6,374 nucleotides of DNA from Clostridiales bacterium (GCA_021200075.1 JAJQGZ010000052.1:1-6374), one strand, 5' to 3'. Shown: positions 1-5,699, counted from the first letter of the stretch. Notes: generated by a model not told the origin, from the sequence alone. Numbers and translations: made by a program.

Positions 1-1
1 G

Positions 2-163
2 TCATACGGAATTTATGTTTCCGGCATAAATAATTTTGACGAAAAGGACTGCGGCTCGTCAAGCGGATGGCTTTACAGCGTAAACGGCAAATATCCGTCA
101 AAAAGCTGCGGTAAATACAAACTCAGCGAGGATGATACAGTTGTATTTTTATACACCTGTTGA
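2..163 (+). CDS. DUF4430 (transcobalamin-like C-terminal) domain protein, 3' end only
   Basis: The 5' part lies outside the window. The frame starting at base 2 gives 53 residues and then TGA at 161-163. The visible tail contains SSGWLYSVNGKYP followed by a KSCGKY segment and DDTVVFLYTC. This matches the end of DUF4430 domains: a Gly-Trp-x-Tyr-x-Val-Asn-Gly core, then a Tyr-x-Leu-x-x-x-Asp turn and a final beta strand. The family is usually found at the C terminus of secreted or surface proteins and resembles the beta domain of transcobalamin/intrinsic factor; ligands are mostly unknown. Two cysteines (residues 13 and 34 of the visible part), plus one just before the stop, could form disulfides. 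The next gene starts 73 bases downstream on the same strand with its own ribosome site, so the two may be co-transcribed. The domain call rests on motif recognition, not a search. Confidence 0.8.
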   Translation, partial: SYGIYVSGINNFDEKDCGSSSGWLYSVNGKYPSKSCGKYKLSEDDTVVFLYTC

Positions 164-223
164 CAATAAATGCAGTGCCGAAATTCAGCTTTTCCCATTA
201 CGGCATCGTAAATAAATTCATAC

Positions 224-229
224 GGAGGT
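224..229 (+). promoter_or_regulatory. Ribosome binding site GGAGGT for the toroid/FN3 gene
   Basis: GGAGGT lies 7 bases before the ATG at 237, an optimal Shine-Dalgarno spacing. It fixes the start of the broken gene, and the first residues then read as a clean signal peptide. Confidence 0.85.
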
Positions 230-349
230 AAATAATATGAAAAAATTATTATCAATCACCACTGCCCTGTGCATAGCGGTAACAAGCTTGTTCACGGGCA
301 TCACCGCTTTTGCCGACACAGTCAGCCCGACAAAGTCGGAAATAAGCTC

Positions 350-355
350 AAAAAA
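350..355 (+). other. Frameshift site 1 (A6 run)
   Basis: The zero frame reads TCA AAA AAT CAC and reaches a stop at 366-368. Reading with one A fewer gives TCA AAA ATC ACT GCC and then stays open for about 280 codons of sensible protein. The shift needed is +1, so although A AAA AAT resembles a -1 slippery heptamer, it is in the wrong direction for -1 recoding. Confidence 0.85.
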
Positions 356-1199
356 TCACTGCCGCCGCATATCTTGACGCAGACGGCTCAACCTACACAT
401 ACGAAAGTGTAGGAGATTTCCTCGCCTATGTTGTAAATTCGGGCAGAGCGACAGACTCATACAAGGAAGCGTTTGTTCAAAGTGTAAAGGATAATCTTGA
501 CGAAAATAACGCCAAGCTTATTACAACAAGCACCGAATGGTATCAGAACAGCGAAACCGGCGAATGGCTCTCAACCTCGACAAGCGTTGAAAGTCCTGCC
601 GTTTACGGCGCAACAATCCTTGCTCTTTCCGCTCTCGGATTTGATGTGACAAATTTTAACGGCTACAATCTCGCTTCGTCTTTCGCAAATGTTGATTTGG
701 AAAACAATGCGGACAATCCGTACCTTTACTGTCTCACCCTTTTGGGAGCCAAAAAAGCTGGGCTCGGCAGCGACTTTACAAAGAAAGTATGCGACAGCCT
801 TGTAAACACATATTACACAACCGGCTCGGGTATGAACTACTACGGCTATTCCTGCGACAATACCGCACAGTTTATAATCGCCCTTGCGCCGTATTATGAC
901 AGCTACAAAACCGTTATCAACGACGCTCTTGCGGTTATTGAAAAATACGATGTAACCGGCGGTTACTGCTACAGCACGGATTACACCACGGCTAACACGG
1001 ATTCCACCGCACTTGCGCTCGCCGCATATGCCGCCGTAGGCAACACGACAAAAGCACTGGAGATTTACTCCGAGCTTATCGCATTTGAAAGCAGTACAGC
1101 AGGCGTATTCACCTACGACGGAGAGGAAAACGCCTATGCGACAAGCGACGAACTTTTCGCTCTTGAAACATTGCTGAACGCTCTGCCTGCCTGCTATGA

Positions 1200-1202
1200 G
1201 GG
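1200..1202 (+). other. Frameshift site 2 (GGG, one base missing)
   Basis: The toroid frame reads TGC TAT GAG GGT ACA and stops at TAA 1222-1224. The other frame, starting TAC AGC TAC at 1203, continues into VVTAPTCTAQGYTTYTC, a well-formed Cys-pair module typical of clostridial surface proteins. One added G restores continuity. A larger deletion at the domain junction is also possible, since the two halves come from different domains. Confidence 0.75.
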
Positions 1203-1511
1203 TACAGCTACACATCTGTTGTAACCGCACCGACCTGCACGGCACAGGGTTACACAACCTACACCTGCGCGGTTTGCGGCGACACCTACACTGCAAACAC
1301 CACAAGCGCAACCGGTCATACCTACGGCACTTCGGGCACAGCGGCAAAATGCTCGGTATGCGGTACCGCTAATCCGAATTACATCGTACCGACCGTAACC
1401 GGATTCAGTGTAAAATCAAGGACTACAACCTATATCAAGCTCACTTGGGACAAGGTTGAGGACGCGGACAGCTACATAATTTACAAATACAGCACAACCA
1501 CCAAAAAGTAC

Positions 1512-1518
1512 AAAAAAA
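1512..1518 (+). other. Frameshift site 3 (A7 run)
   Basis: The FN3 frame reads TAC AAA AAA ATA TGC and ends at a TAA at 1590-1592. With one A fewer it reads TAC AAA AAA TAT GCA ACC and completes a normal first FN3 domain (ATVSSSKVTYKVSDLIAGT), then a second one up to TAA 1942-1944. The required shift is +1. Confidence 0.85.
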
Positions 1519-1969
1519 TATGCAACCGTAAGCAGCAGCAAGGTTACATACAAAGTTTCCGACCTCATAGCCGGAACGGTATACAGATTTAAAATAGCCG
1601 CCGTAGTAAACGGCACAACAGGCGAACAAAGCGATGTACTGAAAGCCGTTACAAAGCCCAAAAAGGTTAAGCTCACATCGGCAAAAAGCTCTTCCAAAAA
1701 GAAGATAACCGTTAAATGGAACGCACGCAACTGCACAGGCTATCAGATTCAGCGGTCAACATCAAAGGACTTTTCGTCAAATTACAGTTCCGTATCTTTG
1801 AGCAAAAACAAGGGCACTTCAACAACCATTACAACCGCTCAGAGCAAGAAGAAATATTATGTTCGTGTAAGAGCATATACAAAGGAAAACGGAGTTAAGA
1901 TTTACGGCAACTGGTCTGTTGTTAAAACCGTAACTACAAAATAAGATTTTTCCGTATTGCAAATAAAAC

Positions 1970-2011
1970 AACTGCAAGCCTGCCTAAAAAGGTGGTCTTG
2001 CAGTTATTTTT
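1970..2011 (+). terminator. Rho-independent terminator after the toroid/FN3 gene
   Basis: AACTGCAAG (1970-1978) pairs perfectly with CTTGCAGTT (1997-2005). The inner CTGCC and GGTGG segments add further pairing with two wobbles, leaving a TAAAAA loop at 1985-1990. The 3' side runs into ATTTTT. It begins 26 bases after the TAA at 1944. Its left arm recurs, with two differences in 21 bases, at the end of the window (6354-6374). Confidence 0.9.
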
Positions 2012-2022
2012 ATGATATAATA

Positions 2023-2060
2023 TAGTTATGATGAAATAAATTAGTTATGATGAAATAAAT
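2023..2060. repeat. Perfect 19-bp tandem duplication
   Basis: The unit TAGTTATGATGAAATAAAT occurs at 2023-2041 and again, without mismatch, at 2042-2060. It is A/T-rich, lies immediately after the terminator and shows no coding frame. The function is unknown; replication slippage would explain the duplication. Confidence 0.95.
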
Positions 2061-2061
2061 A

Positions 2062-2086
2062 AAACCGTGACAAATTGTCACCGTTT
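2062..2086. repeat. Imperfect palindrome AAAC-C-GTGACAA-A-TTGTCAC-C-GTTT
   Basis: Arms GTGACAA (2067-2073) and TTGTCAC (2075-2081) are perfect complements around one A. Beyond a single C-C mismatch the outer AAAC and GTTT also pair. On the minus strand the structure is followed by TTTTATTTATTT, so it could help end GH20 transcripts. It could equally be a protein-binding palindrome. The structure is certain; the role is not. Confidence 0.6.
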
Positions 2087-2106
2087 GAAAATGACTGCAA
2101 AAGACG

Positions 2107-2142
2107 AAAAAAGACAATGGCGATTTGCAATCGCCCGCTTTT
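2107..2142. terminator. Possible bidirectional terminator hairpin
   Basis: GGCGATT (2119-2125), loop TGC, AATCGCC (2129-2135) form a perfect 7-bp stem. On the minus strand a run of six T lies 6 bases after the stem (plus-strand A run 2107-2112); on the plus strand TTTT lies at 2139-2142. The likely role is ending minus-strand GH20 transcription, about 215 bases after its stop codon. The gap between stem and T-run is larger than ideal, hence moderate confidence. Confidence 0.5.
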
Positions 2143-2186
2143 GTTATCCTACACCTGTTTGTTTGTTATAAGTGCATATAAAAAAA

Positions 2187-2263
2187 CAGCCGGCACCAAT
2201 CCCTCCGACCGATTGCTCGCAAAACTCGCAATTGTCCACCTCCCCTTACACAGGGGAGGCAAA
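2187..2263 (-). repeat. Candidate dispersed structured intergenic element (two hairpins)
   Basis: Read on the minus strand it starts with CCTCCCCT-GTGTA-AGGGGAGG, a perfect 8-bp stem (2239-2259). A second hairpin follows, built on GAC..ATTGC paired with GCAAT..GTC (about 2208-2236). It ends GGAGGGATTGG, GCCGGC and then seven T. From memory, intergenic elements with a CCTCCC/GGGAGG hairpin, a variable hairpin and a GGAGGGATTG tail recur many times in gut Clostridia genomes. Only one copy is in this window, so the dispersed nature is inference. The first CCTCCC arm could also pair with the distal GGAGGG, giving alternative folds. Confidence 0.55.
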
Positions 2264-2350
2264 TAGGTAAAAATTATGGGAATGTATTGGTTCAGTGAAT
2301 TTTATAAATGAATTTTCGGAATGTGTTTCGACAATATAGGCACTTTATCG

Positions 2351-3838
2351 TCAGACTTTTTTCGCAAGCTTTTCTGTCTTTTTATCATCTATAATATTTG
2401 TCAGTCCCTGCCAGGTGAGCTGTCGCCTTTCAAACCAAATATTCTGCGCCGCACCCCTGATTTTTGACGGATTGGCTGTAACAAGCGGTGACGACTCACA
2501 GCCGCACCTGCTGAGATATGAATAATAAAAATCGAGCTTCTTAATAAAATCCTGCGGACATTCGCCGTTCCAGCCGATTTCGCAAACTGCGCCGAGCCGT
2601 GGATATGTCATCATATCCGCCTTGTGCATATCGGGGACAAATTCCGTCCACAATGTCGTCTCAATGCCGAGGCACTTGCCGCTTGGAATTTTATGCCGTA
2701 TCGTATCGTCAAGGCTTATCCTGCCGTAAGGCAAATCAATATAGCAGGCGCTTGCGCTAGCGTCGATAAACTCCCTGTCGTTACAGGAATTATCCGAACA
2801 ATTCGTGATACCGAGGTCGTTATCGAGTAAATCAACGGCGTCAAAATCCCAGCTCCACATAAAGGCTTTTTTACCGTGAGAGGCGCAATAATCCTTTACG
2901 GTATTCATAAACCAAGCCTGAAGCTCGTCGGCATTTTTAAGCCCCAATTCGCTCATCTTTTTATTGCACTCGGGACAGAGGTTCCAGCGGTGCTTCGGCA
3001 CTTCGTCTCCGCCGATATGTATATATTCATCGGGGAGCATTTCAAAAAGCTCGTCCAAAACACCTTTTACAAACTCCATAGTTGAAGCCTTGCCGGCACA
3101 CAGTACATCGTGCTTTACTCCCCAGTGGTCGGCTACGGGAAGCTCTCTTTCAAAGCAGGAAAGTTTAGGATAACATGCAATCGCCGCCCGGGAATGACCC
3201 GGCACATCAAATTCCGGCATAACCTTTATGCAAAAGGAATGAGCGTAATCGACAATTTCCTTAATCTCTTTTTGAGTATAAAATCCGCCATACGCCGTGC
3301 GGTTAAAATTAGTCCTCCGCCTGATTGAACCTTTACTTGTCAGCAGGGGATATTTTTTTATTTCAATTCGCCAGCCCTGGTCTTCGGTCAAATGAAAATG
3401 AAACAAATTCAGCTTGTGATAAGCCATTCGCCTAATTATGGTTTTAACATCGTCAACGCTGAAAAAATACCTGCCGACATCGAGCATAAATCCCCTGACA
3501 GTGCAAACCGGTTTATCCCTTACTTCAAGCGAAACAACATTAAAATCCGACTGAAAAAATATTTGCTTGAGCGTTTGCAGAGCGTAAAACTGACCCGATT
3601 CATCTCCTGCGGTTATCGTGACAATCTCCCCTGTTTGCAGGATATATTCCCCGTCGCAAAGCGAATTGTCGTTTGCAAAAACAATATTTTCATCGCCCGA
3701 CGGCAAACGACAAAAAGAAACAAAATCGTCAATCGCATTTTGGCTGAGCATATTCTTACCGAGGGAAATATGCGTAAACGCAAATTTTTCCTCCCCGATA
3801 ATTTTAATTTCGTCAACCTGCGGTACAAGCTTAATCAT
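2351..3838 (-). CDS. Beta-N-acetylhexosaminidase, glycoside hydrolase family 20
   Basis: Removes terminal beta-linked GlcNAc or GalNAc from oligosaccharides by substrate-assisted catalysis. The 495-residue protein has an N-terminal GH20b-like alpha/beta domain (about 1-105) followed by the TIM-barrel catalytic domain. Visible signatures: RGFMLDVGRYF (R115), HKLNLFHFHLTEDQGWRIEI (from 144), MPEFDVPGHSRAA (207-219), HIGGDEVPK with the catalytic pair D278-E279, FMWSWDF (326-332), TLWTE (W397) and YPRLGAVCEIGW. There is no signal peptide or anchor, so it probably acts in the cytoplasm on imported glycans. Start choice: GTG 3847, ATG 3844 and ATG 3838 are in frame. GGAG at 3850-3847 sits 8 bases before ATG 3838 but too close to the other two, and the promoter places the transcript start near 3850. 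The gene is divergent from the GH36 gene, suggesting joint use on host or dietary glycans. The exact substrate cannot be read from sequence. Confidence 0.96.
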   Translation of the reverse strand: MIKLVPQVDEIKIIGEEKFAFTHISLGKNMLSQNAIDDFVSFCRLPSGDENIVFANDNSLCDGEYILQTGEIVTITAGDESGQFYALQTLKQIFFQSDFNVVSLEVRDKPVCTVRGFMLDVGRYFFSVDDVKTIIRRMAYHKLNLFHFHLTEDQGWRIEIKKYPLLTSKGSIRRRTNFNRTAYGGFYTQKEIKEIVDYAHSFCIKVMPEFDVPGHSRAAIACYPKLSCFERELPVADHWGVKHDVLCAGKASTMEFVKGVLDELFEMLPDEYIHIGGDEVPKHRWNLCPECNKKMSELGLKNADELQAWFMNTVKDYCASHGKKAFMWSWDFDAVDLLDNDLGITNCSDNSCNDREFIDASASACYIDLPYGRISLDDTIRHKIPSGKCLGIETTLWTEFVPDMHKADMMTYPRLGAVCEIGWNGECPQDFIKKLDFYYSYLSRCGCESSPLVTANPSKIRGAAQNIWFERRQLTWQGLTNIIDDKKTEKLAKKV

Positions 3839-3846
3839 ATTCATCA

Positions 3847-3850
3847 CTCC
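3847..3850 (-). promoter_or_regulatory. Start-deciding ribosome site GGAG for the GH20 gene
   Basis: On the minus strand GGAG (3850 to 3847) is 8 bases from ATG 3838. It overlaps or nearly touches the alternative GTG 3847 and ATG 3844. It would lie at the very 5' end of the mRNA if transcription starts near 3850. Confidence 0.65.
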
Positions 3851-3856
3851 GATTGC

Positions 3857-3885
3857 ATTTTATCATACGGCAATTGTTCAGTCAA
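3857..3885 (-). promoter_or_regulatory. Sigma-A-type promoter of the GH20 gene
   Basis: On the minus strand TTGACT (3885-3880), a 17-bp spacer, then TAAAAT (3862-3857) with an upstream TG (extended -10, TATGATAAAAT). The predicted transcript start is near 3850, giving a leader of only about a dozen bases before ATG 3838. Confidence 0.8.
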
Positions 3886-3887
3886 GT

Positions 3888-3916
3888 TTGCAATATTTAA
3901 ACGGATATGATAATAT
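3888..3916 (+). promoter_or_regulatory. Sigma-A-type promoter of the GH36 gene
   Basis: TTGCAA (3888-3893), a 17-bp spacer, then TAATAT (3911-3916) preceded by TGA, an extended -10 (TATGATAATAT). It mirrors the GH20 promoter around position 3886.5. The predicted start near 3923 leaves a leader of about 40 bases. Confidence 0.65.
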
Positions 3917-3950
3917 ACATACAGGCGATTAACAAAATATTATTGCCGAA

Positions 3951-3956
3951 AAGGGG
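3951..3956 (+). promoter_or_regulatory. Start-deciding ribosome site AAGGGG for the GH36 gene
   Basis: AAGGGG lies 7 bases before ATG 3964. The in-frame upstream ATG at 3907 has no such site and falls inside the promoter -10 region, so 3964 is the better start. Confidence 0.85.
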
Positions 3957-3963
3957 TAAAATT

Positions 3964-5622
3964 ATGGATATTAAACCAAGCTTTGAATTTATATACCGAG
4001 CGGATTCAAAAATCTGCCGTGCCGACCGAACGGAGTGCAGGGATTTTGAAATAAAATTTGAAAAAAACAGTGATGTTATATCTCTCACTTTACTGCCGAA
4101 AAAGTCAATCAGCTTTGATAAATTTGAAATTGCTCTGCCTTTTGATTTTAAAAGCGGAGACAGAATTTTCCCAAACGGCTATCAGAGCTGGACAATATCG
4201 AGGGAATATTCCCTGCACGAAAAAATGGACGATTTTAACCCGAGAATATTTAGCGTGGAGAAAAAGAAATTTAATCCTCTGGGCATATGGGGCGCAGGCG
4301 ATTTAACCTTTCACCGTTATCCCGAGGAAAACGGCGTGTTCTACGGATACTCCTATGCCTATGTCCGCTCGGGCGAAAACATAACCCTGTTCGGCTCACT
4401 GAGCGAAAGAAGCGGATATACAATCATAACATTTGAAACCAAAAAATCCGCCGTTAAAATCGAAAAGGATTTAGAGGGCGTTCAATTTGAACCGAATACC
4501 GAATATCCCCTGCTCTCCCTTGCAATAATCGAGGACGAATACGAAACGGCATTTGACCGCTACTTCGATTTGCAAAAATCAAAAAAGCCGACCGCCCGTG
4601 GGCTTACCGGCTATACAACCTGGTACAACTATTATACAAATATAAACGAAAACATCGTTATGCGTGACCTTGAGGCTCTCGCTTCGCTTGAAAAGAAAGT
4701 GGATATTTTTCAAATTGACGACGGGTGGGAAACCGCTGTCGGCGACTGGCTCGATCCGAACGAAAACAAATTCCCGTCCGATATGAAATTCCTTGCGGAC
4801 TCCATTCACATCCGTGAAATGAAAGCGGGGCTTTGGCTTGCGCCGTTCGCCGCCGTCAAACGCTCAAAACTCTTTAAACAGCACAAGGATTGGTTTGTCA
4901 GGAACAAAAACGGCGATTTGCGCTTTGCTTCGCAAAACTGGGGCGGTTTCTTCGCTCTTGATATTTATAATCCGCAGGTGAGAGAATATCTCAAAACCGT
5001 ATTTGACACGGTGCTGAATGTCTGGGGATTTGATTTGGTAAAGCTCGATTTCCTCTATGCCTGCTGTGTTCACCCTATTCACGGAAAGAGCCGAGGGGAA
5101 ATTATGTGCGACGCAATGGATTTGCTGAGGGGATATTGCGGCGACAAGCTGATTTTGGGCTGCGGCGTTCCTCTCGCTCCGTCATTCGGCAAGGTGGATT
5201 ACTGCCGTATCGGCCCTGATGTTGCGCTCGATTGGAAAAAACAGCCGTTTTCAAGAGAAGATGTTTCCACTCGAAATGCTGTGCTTAATTCCGTATTCCG
5301 CCGCCATCTCGACGGCAGAGCGTTTCTCAACGACCCCGATGTATTTTTCCTCAGAGACGATAACATAAAATTGTCTCCCGTACAGCGTGCGCTGACCGCT
5401 AAGCTAAATTCAATTACCGGCAGTATACTTTTTGTCTCCGACAATGTTGCGGATTACTCCGCCGAACAAATGAAGCTCTATAACCAAACCGTCTCCCACG
5501 GCAAAATCACCGTCCTCTCCGCCTCTCTCTGCTGCGGCAGAGAGTTGACGATTGAATACAAACAAGACGGAGAAATAAAAAAGCTTTCCCTCGATGTCTC
5601 AACCGGCGAACTCCTGCTGTAA
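3964..5622 (+). CDS. Alpha-galactosidase-type enzyme, glycoside hydrolase family 36
   Basis: Retaining clan GH-D enzyme expected to release terminal alpha-linked galactose (or, in some relatives, alpha-GalNAc) from oligosaccharides such as raffinose-type sugars or host glycans. The 552-residue length matches the compact single-subunit GH36 type known from Thermotoga GalA. An N-terminal beta-sandwich (about 1-200, with NGYQSW at 71-76) is followed by the TIM barrel: TTWYNYY (218-224), FQIDDGWE (249-256), GLWLAPF (289-295), LVKLDF with the presumed nucleophile D362, CRIGPDV with the presumed acid/base D419, then a small C-terminal beta domain. No signal peptide, so cytoplasmic. Start chosen from AAGGGG 7 bases upstream. 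It is divergent from the GH20 gene and shares a symmetric promoter region with it, so the two probably serve one glycan. No transporter or local sugar regulator is visible. Alpha-galactosidase versus alpha-N-acetylgalactosaminidase cannot be decided here. Confidence 0.95.
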   Translation: MDIKPSFEFIYRADSKICRADRTECRDFEIKFEKNSDVISLTLLPKKSISFDKFEIALPFDFKSGDRIFPNGYQSWTISREYSLHEKMDDFNPRIFSVEKKKFNPLGIWGAGDLTFHRYPEENGVFYGYSYAYVRSGENITLFGSLSERSGYTIITFETKKSAVKIEKDLEGVQFEPNTEYPLLSLAIIEDEYETAFDRYFDLQKSKKPTARGLTGYTTWYNYYTNINENIVMRDLEALASLEKKVDIFQIDDGWETAVGDWLDPNENKFPSDMKFLADSIHIREMKAGLWLAPFAAVKRSKLFKQHKDWFVRNKNGDLRFASQNWGGFFALDIYNPQVREYLKTVFDTVLNVWGFDLVKLDFLYACCVHPIHGKSRGEIMCDAMDLLRGYCGDKLILGCGVPLAPSFGKVDYCRIGPDVALDWKKQPFSREDVSTRNAVLNSVFRRHLDGRAFLNDPDVFFLRDDNIKLSPVQRALTAKLNSITGSILFVSDNVADYSAEQMKLYNQTVSHGKITVLSASLCCGRELTIEYKQDGEIKKLSLDVSTGELLL

Positions 5623-5647
5623 TTAAAGGTAAAATCGGTTTTTCCTC

Positions 5648-5676
5648 TTGAACACTTACAAAACCTATGTTATAAT
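5648..5676 (+). promoter_or_regulatory. Promoter of the Rrf2-family regulator gene
   Basis: TTGAAC (5648-5653), a 17-bp spacer, then perfect TATAAT (5671-5676) with an upstream TG (extended -10). The predicted transcript start is near 5683, directly before the GAGGA ribosome site at 5685-5689. It starts 25 bases after the GH36 stop codon, so the regulator can be expressed independently of GH36. Confidence 0.85.
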
Positions 5677-5681
5677 TAGGT
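5663..5681. promoter_or_regulatory. Candidate operator: inverted repeat ACCTA-N9-TAGGT over the -10 box
   Basis: ACCTA (5663-5667) and TAGGT (5677-5681) are perfect inverted half-sites with the whole -10 TATAAT between them. Rrf2-family dimers bind inverted repeats and often repress their own genes from such positions. Assigning it to this Rrf2 protein is inference. Confidence 0.5.
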
Positions 5682-5684
5682 ATT

Positions 5685-5689
5685 GAGGA
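5685..5689 (+). promoter_or_regulatory. Ribosome site GAGGA deciding the TTG start of the Rrf2 gene
   Basis: GAGGA is only 1 base from the in-frame GTG 5691 but 10 bases from TTG 5700. Only the TTG start has workable spacing, and it yields the family-typical N terminus MKISTKGRYALRLML. Confidence 0.6.
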
Positions 5690-5699
5690 TGTGCTTAAT

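Larger units (their letters stand above)
237..1944 (+). pseudogene. Frameshifted gene: secreted alpha/alpha-toroid (prenyltransferase/transcobalamin-like repeat) protein with Cys-pair and FN3 domains
   Basis: From ATG 237 the frame runs only to TGA at 366-368. Joining three frames gives one coherent protein of about 568 residues ending at TAA 1942-1944. Breaks: one extra base in the A6 run 350-355, one missing base at the GGG 1200-1202, and one extra base in the A7 run 1512-1518. Joined order: signal peptide, residues 1-26 (MKKLLSITTALC, hydrophobic core, AFA|D cleavage); a region without recognised motifs (about 27-117); helical repeats (about 118-318) with the pattern D/N-x-T-A-x-x-x-x-A-L, e.g. 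AVYGATILALSALG, DNTAQFIIALAPY and DSTALALAAYAAVG, as in squalene-cyclase, prenyltransferase and transcobalamin alpha/alpha toroids; a module with C344xxC347, GH at 360-361 and C372xxC375; two FN3-like domains (about 386-478 and 479-568), the second ending YYVRVRAY...YGNWSVVKTV. No sortase motif or membrane anchor is visible. The preceding gene ends in DUF4430, a domain that often accompanies such toroids. The downstream parts keep good coding character, so decay is recent, or the shifts are assembly errors or phase variation. Function is unproven; binding of a cofactor or glycan at the surface is inference. Confidence 0.85.
1945..2350. other. Gene-free intergenic region rich in hairpins and repeats
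   Basis: This stretch separates the 3' ends of two convergent genes and holds no credible coding sequence. In order it has an intrinsic terminator (1970-2011), a perfect 19-bp tandem duplication (2023-2060), an imperfect palindrome (2062-2086), a hairpin with T-runs on both sides (2107-2142) and a two-hairpin candidate dispersed element (2187-2263). The last 87 bases (2264-2350), next to the GH20 stop codon, are A/T-rich, and I see no strong structure in them. GH20 therefore has no terminator immediately after its stop; the nearest plausible one is about 215 bases further on. Confidence 0.7.

Noticed and set aside
160..165. TTGACA overlapping the DUF4430 gene's stop codon as a -35 box
   Set aside because: No acceptable -10 box lies 16-18 bases downstream (the sequence there is near ATTCAG), so an independent promoter for the toroid gene cannot be supported.
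350..356. A AAA AAT as a programmed -1 frameshift site
   Set aside because: The heptamer is in register, but joining to the downstream frame needs +1, not -1. No stimulatory hairpin is apparent, and two further shifts would still be required.
571..1347. 258-codon minus-strand open frame opposite the toroid gene
   Set aside because: Cys/Arg-rich shadow of the plus-strand coding sequence, with no recognisable domain.
2075..2266. 63-codon open frame on the plus strand ending PLHRGGK
   Set aside because: It runs through the hairpins and the candidate dispersed element, has no ribosome site and has an unprotein-like composition. It is the chance translation of a repeat.
3392..3910. 172-codon plus-strand open frame opposite the GH20 gene
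   Set aside because: Antisense shadow of a clear GH20 domain, and it runs into the divergent promoter region.
3907..3963. Upstream ATG 3907 as the GH36 start
   Set aside because: It has no ribosome site and overlaps the predicted -10 box. The extra residues do not belong to the GH36 family start, while ATG 3964 has AAGGGG at ideal spacing.
5628..5645. Possible terminator directly after the GH36 gene (GGTAAAA / TTTTTCC)
   Set aside because: The stem has two G-C pairs, a mismatch and only A-T pairs, so it is too weak to call.
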